NCBI RefSeq assembly: GCF_014885015.1
Contig: NZ_JABMIJ010000004.1
Coordinates: forward strand, 1-64,000
Source of the DNA: Spirabiliibacterium falconis
Lineage (GTDB): Bacteria > Pseudomonadota > Gammaproteobacteria > Enterobacterales > Pasteurellaceae
Direction: 5' to 3'
Length of the DNA: 64,000 bases
In this document: piece by piece, positions 18,244 through 27,792 of the stretch
Layout: the number at the start of each line of letters is the position of its first letter
How positions within the stretch are numbered: position 1 is the first letter of the stretch
The notes under the pieces: generated by a model
Told to the model about the DNA's origin: nothing
Databases searched by the model: none
The model's input: only the letters and a program-made list of their open reading frames with translations
Made by a program: the position numbers and the translations under genes

Positions 18244-19884
18244 ATGACACTACGTCTATCTCGTCTAAGTCTTGCAATGGCTTTAGGGCTGACCGCACTT
18301 TGCACCAATACATTTGCCGCACAAGTTCCAGCGGGTACGGAGCTTGCTGAAAAACAAGAAATTGTATTTAATAACTCGGCAGAACCCGCCAGCCTTGATC
18401 CTGCAAAAATTCAAGGTGATGTTGAAGGTTCTTTGGCACATCAATTATTTGAAGGTCTTGTTAACTCAGACGAAAAAGGCAAAATTTTACCGGGCGTTGC
18501 TAAATCATGGGAGCATTCCGATGACTATAAAACCTGGACATTCCATTTACGCGATAACGCAAAATGGTCTAATGGTGAACCCGTGACTGCCCATGATTTC
18601 GTGTATTCTTGGCAACGTTTAACTGATCCAAAAACAGCGAGCCCATATCAAACCTATCTTGAATTTTTAGCGGTTAAAAATGTGAAAGATGTTGCTGAAG
18701 GGAAAAAACCAACGAGCGAATTAGGCATTAAGGCTTTGGATGACTATACTCTCGAACTGCAACTTGATGCACCAATTCCTTATGCAGATAAACTTGTAGA
18801 ACATTACGTTTTATTGCCCGTCAATAAAAGTGCGGTTGAAAAATTCGGTGATCAATGGACAAAAGTGGGCAACATTGTTGGCAATGGTGCGTTTAAACTG
18901 GATGAACATCGTGTAAATGAAAAAATTGTGCTTACACGCAATCCGCATTATTGGGACAATGAGCATACTGTGTTAAATAAAGTGACATATCTCCCAATTG
19001 TTGAGGCAAGCACTGACATTAACCGTTACCGTGCAGGTGAAGTCGATATCACGGGTAAATCATTGCCTCCTGAAATGTTTGAAAAATTGAAAAAAGAATT
19101 GCCAGATGAATTAGTCGTTGGGCCAATTTTGTGTACTTATCATTACGAAATCAATACGAAAAAAGCCCCATTTAATGATGCCCGTGTACGCAAGGCGTTA
19201 ACCCTAGCCCTTGATCGCGACATCATCACCGAAAAAGTATTAGGGCAAGGTCAAACACCAGCTTATGTGTTCACACCACCATATACTGCTGATGCTGATA
19301 GCATTAAAAATCCAGAGTGGGCAAGTTGGCCGCAACAACAACGTAACGAAGAAGCTAAAAAGCTGCTTACCGAAGCTGGCTTTAGTAAATCAAATCCACT
19401 CACGTTCAATTTGCTTTACAATACAGATGAAAATCATAAAAAAGTGGCCATTGCTACCAGCTCTATTTGGAAGAAAAATTTAGATGGTTTAGTGAATGCC
19501 AAACTTGAAAATCAAGAATGGAAAACTTATATCGACACGCGCCACAGCGGGAACTATGACATTGCCCGTGCAGGCTGGTGTGCTGATTATAATGAACCTA
19601 CAACATTCTTAAACTATTATCTATCCAACTTTGCAGCGAATACTTCATTTTATAACAATCCAGAGTATGACAAACTGCTTGCGGATGCCAAAATTGCGCC
19701 AACAGATGAGCAACGTAAAGCTGACTACGCCAAAGCAGAAGAAATTCTCGCAAATGATGTTCCAGCCGTTGATGTCTATCATTATGTTCAACCGCGCTTA
19801 ATTAAAAGTTATGTGAAAGGGTTTGCTGCATTTAATCCTACGCAATCGTACTATTTCAAAGATGTTTATATCATTAAACACTAA
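18244..19884 (+). CDS. oppA: Periplasmic oligopeptide-binding protein OppA
   Basis: Substrate-binding protein of the oligopeptide ABC transporter. A Sec signal ends near TNTFA-AQVP, then come EPASLDPAKIQGDVEGSLAHQ, the SBP_bac_5 core, and AGWCADYNEPTTFLN in lobe two; 546 residues, like E. coli OppA (543). ATG 18244 follows AAGGAG with a 7-nt gap; the upstream in-frame TTA-to-ATG region is left out. First of oppABCDF. An uptake-signal hairpin separates it from oppB and could hold most transcription at oppA, which is needed in excess. Confidence 0.95.
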   Translation: MTLRLSRLSLAMALGLTALCTNTFAAQVPAGTELAEKQEIVFNNSAEPASLDPAKIQGDVEGSLAHQLFEGLVNSDEKGKILPGVAKSWEHSDDYKTWTFHLRDNAKWSNGEPVTAHDFVYSWQRLTDPKTASPYQTYLEFLAVKNVKDVAEGKKPTSELGIKALDDYTLELQLDAPIPYADKLVEHYVLLPVNKSAVEKFGDQWTKVGNIVGNGAFKLDEHRVNEKIVLTRNPHYWDNEHTVLNKVTYLPIVEASTDINRYRAGEVDITGKSLPPEMFEKLKKELPDELVVGPILCTYHYEINTKKAPFNDARVRKALTLALDRDIITEKVLGQGQTPAYVFTPPYTADADSIKNPEWASWPQQQRNEEAKKLLTEAGFSKSNPLTFNLLYNTDENHKKVAIATSSIWKKNLDGLVNAKLENQEWKTYIDTRHSGNYDIARAGWCADYNEPTTFLNYYLSNFAANTSFYNNPEYDKLLADAKIAPTDEQRKADYAKAEEILANDVPAVDVYHYVQPRLIKSYVKGFAAFNPTQSYYFKDVYIIKH

Positions 19885-19900
19885 GAATAGCCGATAACAT

Positions 19901-19936
19901 AAAAGTGCGGTCGAGATATGCTTCAACCGCACTTTT
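19901..19936 (+). terminator. Inverted uptake-signal hairpin between oppA and oppB
   Basis: AAAAGTGCGGT (19901-19911) pairs with ACCGCACTTTT (19926-19936) across a 14-nt loop, inside the opp operon. Possibly a partial terminator or a stabiliser of the oppA 3' end. Confidence 0.55.
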
Positions 19937-19964
19937 CCCTTTTTAACTAACAGACAAAATTACT

Positions 19965-20885
19965 ATGTTGAAACTCATTTTTCGACGGCTATTACAAGCC
20001 ATTCCAACACTATTTGTGTTGATTACGCTGTCGTTTTTTATGATGCGCTTAGCACCGGGCAGCCCATTTTCTAGCGAAAAAGCCTATCCACCAGAGGTAA
20101 TGGCAAATATTGAAGCCAAATATCATCTTAATGAACCTATTTTGAAGCAATATGGTCATTACTTAATCGGGCTTGCACATGGGGATTTTGGTCCTTCGTT
20201 TAAATACAAAGATTTTACCGTTAACCAACTGCTCGCTGAATCCTTTCCTGTTTCACTGAAGCTGGGTTTTTTTGCCTTTATTATCGCCTTTGTTGTCGGC
20301 GTGAGTGCCGGTACGCTCGCTGCAGTAAAACAAAATAAATGGCTTGATTATCTTATTATGACATTTGCCATGACAGGCATTGTCATTCCAAGTTTTGTTG
20401 TCGCGCCTTTACTGGTATTTTTGTTTGCGATCATTTTACAATGGCTGCCCGCCGGTGGTTGGAATGGCGGACAATTGACGAATATACTTCTCCCGATGAC
20501 CGCACTTTCACTGTCTTATATTGCCAGTATTGCGCGTATTACACGCGGCTCAATGATTGAAGTGTTACATTCTAATTTTATTCGCACTGCCAAAGCAAAA
20601 GGCTTGCCAGCACGTCGTATTATTTTTACGCATGCGTTACGTCCTGCCCTGCTTCCCGTTATTTCTTATATGGGGCCTGCGTTTGTCGGTATTATTACAG
20701 GTTCAATGGTTATTGAGAGTATTTTTGGGTTACCCGGTATTGGGCAACTTTTCGTCAACGGAGCCCTTAATCGTGACTATTCTTTAGTGCTGAGTTTAAC
20801 CATCTTGGTTGGCACTCTAACCATTACTTTTAATGCAATAGTGGATATTTTATACGCCATTATTGATCCCAAAATTCGCTACTAA
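19965..20885 (+). CDS. oppB: Oligopeptide ABC transporter permease OppB
   Basis: Inner-membrane permease subunit. It begins MLKLIFRRLLQAIPTLFVLITLSFFMMRLAPG, has six predicted membrane segments and the ABC-permease EAA-type loop ARITRGSMIEVLHSNFIRTA-KAKGLP; 306 residues, as in E. coli. It pairs with OppC to form the channel. It lies 80 bp after oppA, beyond the hairpin, and 17 bp before oppC. Confidence 0.95.
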   Translation: MLKLIFRRLLQAIPTLFVLITLSFFMMRLAPGSPFSSEKAYPPEVMANIEAKYHLNEPILKQYGHYLIGLAHGDFGPSFKYKDFTVNQLLAESFPVSLKLGFFAFIIAFVVGVSAGTLAAVKQNKWLDYLIMTFAMTGIVIPSFVVAPLLVFLFAIILQWLPAGGWNGGQLTNILLPMTALSLSYIASIARITRGSMIEVLHSNFIRTAKAKGLPARRIIFTHALRPALLPVISYMGPAFVGIITGSMVIESIFGLPGIGQLFVNGALNRDYSLVLSLTILVGTLTITFNAIVDILYAIIDPKIRY

Positions 20886-20902
20886 TTTTTAAGGATAAAA
20901 TG

Positions 20903-21811
20903 ATGTTAATAAAAAAAGAAGATAGTGAATTATTACAACAAATTGATAGTAGCCTTGAAATAGAAGGCCGCAGCTTATGGCAAGATGCTCGGCGACGTTT
21001 TTTACATAATAAAGCGGCGCTGCTTAGCCTATGTGTATTGGTTTTGATTACGTTATTTGTTATTTTTGCACCAATGCTAAGCCCGTTTCCATTTGATGAT
21101 ACCGATTGGTCAATGATGTCCATGCCACCAGATATGGAAAGCCAGCACTATTTTGGTACGGACTCATCGGGGCGAGATTTACTGGTTCGTGTTGCAATCG
21201 GTGGGCGTATTTCCTTAATGGTTGGGATCGCAGGTGCGCTTATTGCTGTATTATTTGGTACACTTTATGGTGCAACATCAGGCTATGTGGGAGGCAAAGT
21301 TGATGCCATCATGATGCGCATTTTAGAGATTCTCAATTCATTTCCCTTTATGTTTTTTGTCATTTTGCTCGTTACATTTTTTGGGCAAAATATTTTTCTT
21401 ATTTTTCTTGCTATTGGCATGGTTTCTTGGCTAGACATGGCTCGGATTGTACGCGGGCAAACCTTGAGCCTAAAACGCAAAGAATTTGTTGAAGCAGCTA
21501 TCGTATGTGGTTCATCAGCACCTAAAATTATTTGGAAACACATTGTGCCCAATGTGCTAGGTGTGGTTGTAGTATATGCTTCGCTGCTGGTACCGAGTAT
21601 GATTTTATTTGAATCTTTTTTAAGTTTTCTTGGACTCGGCACCCAAGAACCATTCAGTAGTTGGGGCGGTTTATTAAACGATGGTGCACGCTCAATGGAG
21701 TTTATGCCTTGGTTATTAATTTTTCCTGCTCTATTTTTAGTTATCACCCTATTTTGTTTTAATTTTATTGGTGATGGCTTGCGTGATGCGCTCGATCCAA
21801 AAGATCGTTAA
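20903..21811 (+). CDS. oppC: Oligopeptide ABC transporter permease OppC
   Basis: Second permease subunit. A cytoplasmic N-terminal stretch (EGRSLWQDARRRFLHNKAALLS) precedes the first membrane segment. HYFGTDSSGRDLLVRVAIGGRISL and the EAA loop ARIVRGQTLSLKRKEFVEAA are typical; 302 residues. Two ATGs (20900, 20903) compete; 20903 lies 7 nt from AAGGA and is preferred. The stop codon overlaps the ribosome site of oppD. Confidence 0.95.
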   Translation: MLIKKEDSELLQQIDSSLEIEGRSLWQDARRRFLHNKAALLSLCVLVLITLFVIFAPMLSPFPFDDTDWSMMSMPPDMESQHYFGTDSSGRDLLVRVAIGGRISLMVGIAGALIAVLFGTLYGATSGYVGGKVDAIMMRILEILNSFPFMFFVILLVTFFGQNIFLIFLAIGMVSWLDMARIVRGQTLSLKRKEFVEAAIVCGSSAPKIIWKHIVPNVLGVVVVYASLLVPSMILFESFLSFLGLGTQEPFSSWGGLLNDGARSMEFMPWLLIFPALFLVITLFCFNFIGDGLRDALDPKDR

Positions 21812-21821
21812 GGACAATTCA

Positions 21822-22802
21822 ATGCACAACACACAATCCGATATATTACTTGATGTAAATAATTTACGTGTTATTTTTAACACGCATGACGGCGATGTAA
21901 CGGCTGTCAACAACCTAACATTTTCCCTTAACGCTGGGCAAACGCTGGGCATTGTTGGGGAATCAGGCTCAGGAAAATCACAGACGGCTTTTGCTATTAT
22001 GGGATTACTGGCAGATAATGGGCGTATCGAGGGGTCAGCTAAATTCAATGGTAAAGAAATTTTAAACTTACCAAAACGTGAGCTAAACCGCTTTCGTGCA
22101 GAGCAAATTTCAATGATTTTCCAAGATCCGATGACATCACTTAATCCTTATATGAAAGTCAAAGATCAACTGATGGAAGTGTTGATACTACACAAAGGAA
22201 TGGATAAAAAAACGGCCTATAACGAATCACTTGCGATGCTTGATGCCGTAAAAATGCCTGAAGCCAAAAAACGGATGGATATGTATCCCCACGAATTTTC
22301 GGGCGGAATGCGTCAACGTGTGATGATCGCGATGGCATTACTTTGTCGCCCTAAATTATTAATTGCTGATGAACCAACAACCGCACTTGATGTTACTGTT
22401 CAAGCGCAAATTATGGCACTACTTAATGAACTCAAACGTGAATTTAATACTGCCATTATTATGATCACCCATGATTTGGGGGTTGTGGCTGGCATTTGTG
22501 ACAATGTCTTAGTCATGTATGCGGGACGAACCATGGAATATGGTACCGCGGATCAAATTTTTTATAACCCAACGCACCCATATTCCATTGGTTTAATTGA
22601 TGCTGTACCGAAGCTCAATGAAGAAATTGGCGAACTCACAACCATTCCCGGTAATCCGCCTAATTTATTAAATTTGCCGAATGGCTGCCCATTCCAACCA
22701 CGTTGTCAGCGAGCCAGCTCCCTGTGCTTAACTGCCCCTGAGCTCACTCGTTTTGATACAAACCGCCTACGTGCTTGCGCTATTCCTGTTGGAGAGATTT
22801 AA
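21822..22802 (+). CDS. oppD: Oligopeptide ABC transporter ATPase OppD
   Basis: Cytoplasmic ATPase. Walker A GESGSGKSQ, Q-loop IFQDPMTSLNPY, signature FSGGMRQRVMIAMAL, Walker B LLIADEPTTALD and the switch His in THDLG, followed by the C-terminal oligopeptide/dipeptide domain with a Cys cluster (NGCPFQPRCQRASSLC) seen in iron-sulfur-binding Opp/Dpp ATPases. 326 residues from ATG 21822, which follows TTAAGGA formed by the oppC stop. Upstream in-frame codons to 21768 lie inside oppC. Its TAA overlaps the oppF ATG (TAATG). Confidence 0.95.
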   Translation: MHNTQSDILLDVNNLRVIFNTHDGDVTAVNNLTFSLNAGQTLGIVGESGSGKSQTAFAIMGLLADNGRIEGSAKFNGKEILNLPKRELNRFRAEQISMIFQDPMTSLNPYMKVKDQLMEVLILHKGMDKKTAYNESLAMLDAVKMPEAKKRMDMYPHEFSGGMRQRVMIAMALLCRPKLLIADEPTTALDVTVQAQIMALLNELKREFNTAIIMITHDLGVVAGICDNVLVMYAGRTMEYGTADQIFYNPTHPYSIGLIDAVPKLNEEIGELTTIPGNPPNLLNLPNGCPFQPRCQRASSLCLTAPELTRFDTNRLRACAIPVGEI

Positions 22803-23800
22803 TGTCAACTGAATCAAAAAATTTACTACTGGAAGTTGATAATTTAAGTGTTCACTTCCACATTAAAAATGACAAGAAACGCTTATTCGCTAAAACACAA
22901 ACATTAAAAGCTGTTAATCACGTTTCTTTTAAACTTTATCAGGGCGAAACTCTCGGCATTGTTGGCGAATCAGGATGTGGTAAATCAACACTGGCGAGAG
23001 CCATCATCGGACTTGTTCCTTCTGCTGGCGGGAAAATGGTATGGCTAGGTAACGATCTGGGGCGACAAACACCAAAACAATGGCATGCTTTACGCAATGA
23101 CATACAAATGATATTCCAAGATCCCCTTGCATCGCTTGACCCACGGATGACTATTGGCGACATCATTGCAGAACCACTACGCAATTATCAGCCACAACTC
23201 AACCGACAAGCAGTAAAAGCGCGTGTGCAAGCTATGATGGAAAAAGTAGGATTACTACCAAATCTTGTCAACCGCTATCCTCACGAGTTTTCAGGCGGTC
23301 AGTGCCAACGAATTGGTATTGCGCGTGCTCTAATTGTTGAACCTAAACTGATTATTTGTGATGAACCTGTTTCCGCACTTGACGTATCTATTCAAGCGCA
23401 AGTCGTCAATTTATTAAAATCATTACAAAAAGAAATGGGATTATCGCTTATTTTCATTGCCCACGATTTAGCCGTAGTTAAGCACATTTCTGACCGTGTG
23501 TTAGTGATGTATCTAGGCAACGCAGTGGAGTTAGGCGATTATGTTTCGGTTTATACCGACACCAAGCATCCATATACCAAAGCCTTAATGTCGGCAGTGC
23601 CAATTCCCGATCCCAATTTAGAGCGCAACAAACAAATCCAACTACTCGAAGGTGATCTCCCCTCCCCTATCAACCCACCGAGCGGCTGCGTATTTCGCAC
23701 TCGTTGCCCACTGGCAGACAGTGCCTGTGCACTCAATAAACCTGAACTAAAAGGCAACGCTCATCACCAAGTCGCTTGTGAAAAAGTAGCTATCATCTAA
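22802..23800 (+). CDS. oppF: Oligopeptide ABC transporter ATPase OppF
   Basis: Second ATPase of the complex; it heterodimerises with OppD. Walker A GESGCGKST, Q-loop MIFQDPLASLDPR, signature FSGGQCQRIGIARAL, Walker B LIICDEPVSALD, switch AHDLAVV and the C-terminal Cys cluster SGCVFRTRCPLADSAC; 332 residues. Translation is coupled to oppD by the TAATG overlap, with GGAGAG upstream. An uptake-signal hairpin closes the operon. Confidence 0.95.
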   Translation: MSTESKNLLLEVDNLSVHFHIKNDKKRLFAKTQTLKAVNHVSFKLYQGETLGIVGESGCGKSTLARAIIGLVPSAGGKMVWLGNDLGRQTPKQWHALRNDIQMIFQDPLASLDPRMTIGDIIAEPLRNYQPQLNRQAVKARVQAMMEKVGLLPNLVNRYPHEFSGGQCQRIGIARALIVEPKLIICDEPVSALDVSIQAQVVNLLKSLQKEMGLSLIFIAHDLAVVKHISDRVLVMYLGNAVELGDYVSVYTDTKHPYTKALMSAVPIPDPNLERNKQIQLLEGDLPSPINPPSGCVFRTRCPLADSACALNKPELKGNAHHQVACEKVAII

Positions 23801-23805
23801 AATGC

Positions 23806-23828
23806 AAAGTGCGGTTAAACCGCACTTT
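23806..23828. terminator. Inverted uptake-signal hairpin between opp and the capsule export operon
   Basis: AAAGTGCGGTT (23806-23816) pairs with AACCGCACTTT (23818-23828), nearly without a loop. It lies between the convergent oppF and bexA genes and touches the bexA stop. Confidence 0.65.
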
Positions 23829-24481
23829 TACTTTTGAGTGTTATTATAATAGTTATACGCTTCATCAATAGAAGGGAAATTATACATATACCCTTTTTCT
23901 AATACCAACGCATTATCACAATATTCGCGAATTGCTGAGGGACTATGAGAAACTAGAATAATCGAACGATCTTTGCGCTTTTCAAACAATTCATACTTGC
24001 ATTTTGCAGCAAAACGAGAATCACCTACTGCAATCACTTCATCAATCAAATAGCAATCAAATTCCACTGACAGTGAGAGAGCAAAGGCTAAGCGGGCTTT
24101 CATTCCTGAGGAATATTTCTTAACGGGCTCATAGAGATAATCACCCAGCTCGGAGAACTCTTCGGTAAAACGCTTGACGTAGTCAACATCCACATCATAA
24201 ATACGACAAATAAAACGCAGATTATCCATGCCCGTTAAGCTACCTTGAAATGCACCGCTAAATGCGAGAGGCCAAGAAATACTCATACTACGATGAATAA
24301 CACCTGTTGTAGGAGGCTCTACACCACTAATTAAGCGAATCAGCGTGGACTTACCCGCTCCATTACGCCCAAGAATACCAATTTTTTCACCCTTTTCCAG
24401 TTTAAAATTAATGTCATGTAATACTGTTTTCCACCCACTGCGAGTTTGGTAGCGTTTGCTCACATTTTCAACACAAATCAT
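23828..24481 (-). CDS. bexA: Capsule export ABC ATPase (BexA/HexA/CtrD/KpsT family)
   Basis: ATPase driving capsular polysaccharide export through the inner membrane. Walker [10 protein letters not shown], the family stretch [23 protein letters not shown], signature [17 protein letters not shown], Walker [15 protein letters not shown] and the switch SHSPSAI; 217 residues, as H. influenzae BexA. Last gene of the leftward export operon; its ATG overlaps the bexB TGA (ATGA at 24478-24481). The sequence is so close to BexA/HexA that the function is certain; the symbol follows the Haemophilus naming. Confidence 0.96.
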   Translation of the reverse strand: MICVENVSKRYQTRSGWKTVLHDINFKLEKGEKIGILGRNGAGKSTLIRLISGVEPPTTGVIHRSMSISWPLAFSGAFQGSLTGMDNLRFICRIYDVDVDYVKRFTEEFSELGDYLYEPVKKYSSGMKARLAFALSLSVEFDCYLIDEVIAVGDSRFAAKCKYELFEKRKDRSIILVSHSPSAIREYCDNALVLEKGYMYNFPSIDEAYNYYNNTQK

Positions 24482-25275
24482 GAAGGCTCCACTCCTTGGC
24501 TGAATTTATTTACCAACGCAAGCCCGATCAACAGCATAGTTAAATTACATAAAATTAAAAAATATGGATCTTCGTGCGTAATAACTTGGTTACCAAAATA
24601 GCCATGTCGAAGCATTTCGGTACCACTCACCATTGGTATCCATTTCACATATGCTTGCACACTTTCTGGCAACGAGTTTACAAAAAAGAAAGCACCCGAT
24701 AGTGGTAAAATAATAAAACTCAATGTGCTCCAAATTTTAGAAAATGCCTCAAAATAAAAGGCAATGGCACTAATGATTAACCCAAGCCCTAATGCAAACA
24801 TTGCCATTAACGACCAAGCAAATAACATATAAAGCGTATCATTTGGCAGATCAATCCAACCAAGCAAAACAAAAACAGCCATAATGATAATTTGCGCAAT
24901 GCTTGCCCCCGCAATTTCAAGCAACATACGAGCAATCAGCGTATCCAATACTCTGACATTGCGATGATACAACAGCCCAATATTTGCATTAATCGCACCA
25001 ATGGCACGACTTGACGCATTTCGCCACATCATAGCCATTGGATAACCCGTTATAACAAATGCAATAATATTTAAAGTTGAATAACGATCAGCACGGAAAA
25101 ATTTCCACATTAAGACAATCGCAAACGTAAGCAATAATGGTTCAACAAATAACCATAAAAAACCAAGATTTTTACGACCATAGCGTGTAATGATTTCGCG
25201 CATCAATAATGCACCAATTACTCGCCCTTGAATTGCAAGAGATTGACGAAATGTTGTTTGATCTCCGTATTGCAT
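24478..25275 (-). CDS. bexB: Capsule export inner-membrane protein (BexB/HexB/CtrC/KpsM family)
   Basis: Permease of the ABC-2 type that works with BexA. It begins with a cytoplasmic stretch, then six predicted membrane segments; [23 protein letters not shown] is the family hallmark, and [12 protein letters not shown] lies near the C-terminus; 265 residues, as in the family. It overlaps bexC by one base (TAATG) and bexA by four, so translation is coupled. Confidence 0.95.
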   Translation of the reverse strand: MQYGDQTTFRQSLAIQGRVIGALLMREIITRYGRKNLGFLWLFVEPLLLTFAIVLMWKFFRADRYSTLNIIAFVITGYPMAMMWRNASSRAIGAINANIGLLYHRNVRVLDTLIARMLLEIAGASIAQIIIMAVFVLLGWIDLPNDTLYMLFAWSLMAMFALGLGLIISAIAFYFEAFSKIWSTLSFIILPLSGAFFFVNSLPESVQAYVKWIPMVSGTEMLRHGYFGNQVITHEDPYFLILCNLTMLLIGLALVNKFSQGVEPS

Positions 25276-26426
25276 TAGTTTTTATGCTCTCTAATACTCG
25301 CAATTAATAAACTCAACACCCCGTATAAAATGAGACCAATAATAAAGGTCGATAAAATATTATACAGCCGCTGTGGTAATAGTGCTAAATCTGGTTTACT
25401 CGGTTGACTTATAACTTCCAAATAAAGTTGCTGGCGTTCAGCTTCATTCTTCGCATTTTGTAAAGCAGTTAATGCACTTGTTAATTGCTGTTGTGCAAGC
25501 GTGTTATCTAGCACTAATCGTTGATATTCTGCCGTTTGATTCACCATGGAATCATCCCCACCAAGCACTGATTGCATCTGTTGTGCAATCTCTCGCTTAA
25601 TACTCTCCTCTCGACTTTTTAGGGTCTTAACTTGTGGGTTATTTGGCGTAATAGACCGCACTTGATCAAGCTGAGTTTGAATAGAAATTAATTCATCCTG
25701 AAGCTTAGAAATCAGTGTTAATACAACCTCAGATTGTGATTTCACATCAAAAATTCCGTTTTTGACACGGTAATGACTTAATGCTTGGGCTGATTCGTTA
25801 ACACGGTTTTCCGCTTCCTTAACTGTTTGTTGTGCAAATAAAATCGTATCTTTACGAGCACGCTCATTCAACAAATTAATTAAACTTTCACCTTGTTTTA
25901 ATAATTCTTGATTGACTGCTTGCGCATCATCGGCACTAAATGCTTTAATCGACAATGTTGCGATGCCAGAAACCGAATCTAAACTAATATTTTCTTGCTT
26001 TTGAAAATAGTGATAGAACGATTCCTCTTCTGAATTAATGCCGAGAGGGGCAAAGCGGGAGAATAAATCCCCTTTCTGCGTATAAAAGTCTCTTAACGGC
26101 AATACTTTTTGCAAATCAGCAAGTGCGGTTCGAGAACGCATAAATGCCTGTACTGTATAAGTATCATCTTGAGAACGCGCAAAACCAATGCTTTGCAATA
26201 ACGCCCCAAAGCCACTAAGTGATGCTTGGCTACGAGATGATCGTACGACAAACGACGACTCTGATACATACACATCAGATGCCCATATGCTAAAATAAAA
26301 TGCAGAACACACCGTTGGAATAATCACTGTAACCCAAAATAATGGATTAAATTTTTTCCATAATGACTTTTTAGATGAGGTTATAGCAACCGCACTTTGT
26401 GTTTTTTTCTCTAAGTCCTCAGTCAT
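25275..26426 (-). CDS. bexC: Capsule export polysaccharide co-polymerase/adaptor (BexC/HexC/CtrB/KpsE)
   Basis: Inner-membrane protein with a large periplasmic coiled coil that links the ABC exporter to the outer-membrane channel. The first membrane segment is near residues 30-50 (FWVTVIIPTVCSAFYFSIWAS), then VYVSESSFVVRSS, long heptad-rich helices and a second membrane segment near the C-terminus (YNILSTFIIGLILYGVLSLL). 383 residues from ATG 26426, which has GAGGT 5 nt before it; the longer frame to 26444 lies within the preceding gene. It starts 7 bp after bexD. Confidence 0.94.
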   Translation of the reverse strand: MTEDLEKKTQSAVAITSSKKSLWKKFNPLFWVTVIIPTVCSAFYFSIWASDVYVSESSFVVRSSRSQASLSGFGALLQSIGFARSQDDTYTVQAFMRSRTALADLQKVLPLRDFYTQKGDLFSRFAPLGINSEEESFYHYFQKQENISLDSVSGIATLSIKAFSADDAQAVNQELLKQGESLINLLNERARKDTILFAQQTVKEAENRVNESAQALSHYRVKNGIFDVKSQSEVVLTLISKLQDELISIQTQLDQVRSITPNNPQVKTLKSREESIKREIAQQMQSVLGGDDSMVNQTAEYQRLVLDNTLAQQQLTSALTALQNAKNEAERQQLYLEVISQPSKPDLALLPQRLYNILSTFIIGLILYGVLSLLIASIREHKN

Positions 26427-26433
26427 ACTTACC

Positions 26434-27603
26434 TCAATCTGCAATACGCTCGATATTAGACACTGTACCTGTTACAGGTGAAGTAATCGAGAAAATTAAA
26501 CGCAAGAATTTTTGGAATTCAGCTAATGGCGCATTAGACACATATACAATGTCATGATCTTCAATCGGGAAATGTTGTAACCAGAACAGTGATTTAGGCT
26601 CAAGCAAATTCAAACGGTAAACGGTTGGAATATCCATACCTGAAGTATAACCATTATTCGCCCACTTTTGCTTATCAACTATATTTAAATCATCAAATGG
26701 AATATAACGAAAGACAAAGACACCTCGCGGATCAGAACGGTTATCTAAAAGACCGCCCATTCGCCCAATCGCTTCAGCTAACGTTAGCCCTTTCGCTGCA
26801 AACCGCACTTCACGATTTGAACCTACAGCCCCCATTGCAGTGAAACTTAACGGATTATTTAGCAATGTTACTACATCGCCTGAACGTAAAGGAATATTCT
26901 CTTTGGGATTAGAAACGAGCGTATCTAAGGCAATTGTTTTCACTTGATTACCACGCGCAAGCTGCACGGACACATTACGCATATTATCTGATGCGCCCCC
27001 CACTGCTGCTACAGCATCCAAAACACGCTCTCCGTGGGCAGTTAATGGCATTCGCACACCATTGCCTTGACGTAGCACGGTAACATTAGCAGAATTATTT
27101 TTAACAATACGCACCATCACCTGCGGCTGATTCGCCATCCCTGATAAACGTCGTCGAATATCTGTTTGAATCTGCTCAGGTGTTTTTCCTCGCACAGAAA
27201 TAGCACCAATAAATGGCACTGTAATACGCCCATTCTCACTCACCATTTGCTCAGGTAAACGAGTGACATCCGACGCACCCGCACCCGATTGGCTCAACAC
27301 AGAGCCAAACAGCACCGCAGGTGGCGCCTCCCAAATCACAATGTCAAGCACATCACCCACATTCACCGTGCCACGATACACACCCGCGCTGCCACTGAGA
27401 TGGCTAAACGACTGCGCCTGTTTTTGACGAAATAACTGATTTGAAACATGATCATTAACATCAATAACATCCACTGTTGGCAGCTCATTCTCGTCATTTT
27501 TCAGCTCAATCACCTTACTTTGGCTCGGACCTGAGGTTGGCATCAGATTGCAGCCTGAAAGCAACACGGCAGAAACGCAAAACATAAAAACCTTTATTTT
27601 CAT
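26434..27603 (-). CDS. bexD: Capsule export outer-membrane lipoprotein (BexD/HexD/CtrA, Wza-like)
   Basis: Outer-membrane polysaccharide export channel of the OPX family. The lipoprotein signal has lipobox LLSGC with Cys18; the polysaccharide-export (PES) domain is at GTVNVGDVLDIVIWEAPPAV, followed by SLBB-like repeats (RITVPFIGAISVRGKTPEQIQ and DVVTLLNNPLSF). 389 residues from ATG 27603, chosen because it begins a proper lipoprotein signal; upstream in-frame codons to 27669 lack one. First gene of the leftward export operon, divergent from the polymer synthesis genes. Confidence 0.95.
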   Translation of the reverse strand: MKIKVFMFCVSAVLLSGCNLMPTSGPSQSKVIELKNDENELPTVDVIDVNDHVSNQLFRQKQAQSFSHLSGSAGVYRGTVNVGDVLDIVIWEAPPAVLFGSVLSQSGAGASDVTRLPEQMVSENGRITVPFIGAISVRGKTPEQIQTDIRRRLSGMANQPQVMVRIVKNNSANVTVLRQGNGVRMPLTAHGERVLDAVAAVGGASDNMRNVSVQLARGNQVKTIALDTLVSNPKENIPLRSGDVVTLLNNPLSFTAMGAVGSNREVRFAAKGLTLAEAIGRMGGLLDNRSDPRGVFVFRYIPFDDLNIVDKQKWANNGYTSGMDIPTVYRLNLLEPKSLFWLQHFPIEDHDIVYVSNAPLAEFQKFLRLIFSITSPVTGTVSNIERIAD

Positions 27604-27792
27604 AGTATTACATCTTAATTGACTTATATGATAATTAGCTATAATACACCTAAACACCTTAATCCACAAAATAAATCATATATTCTTGAGTGCATTTATA
27701 TTATACTAAATGGATAAGTTAGCATTTTCTGCTTAATACACTGTAACAAATATGGCAACGCGTCAGGGAGATAAATTAAGCATAGGTATAGT
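27604..27792. promoter_or_regulatory. Divergent promoter region of the capsule locus
   Basis: 189-bp AT-rich gap between bexD (-) and the Stealth gene (+). On the plus strand TTGACT (27619-27624) and TATAAT (27640-27645) are good boxes but only 15 bp apart. A minus-strand TATAAT-like box lies in TTATATTATACTA (27697-27709). No RfaH/ops (GGCGGTAG) element is seen. No uptake signal. Confidence 0.4.

Noticed and set aside
27604-27792. RfaH/ops (JUMPstart) element before the capsule genes
   Set aside because: No GGCGGTAG or close match on either strand.
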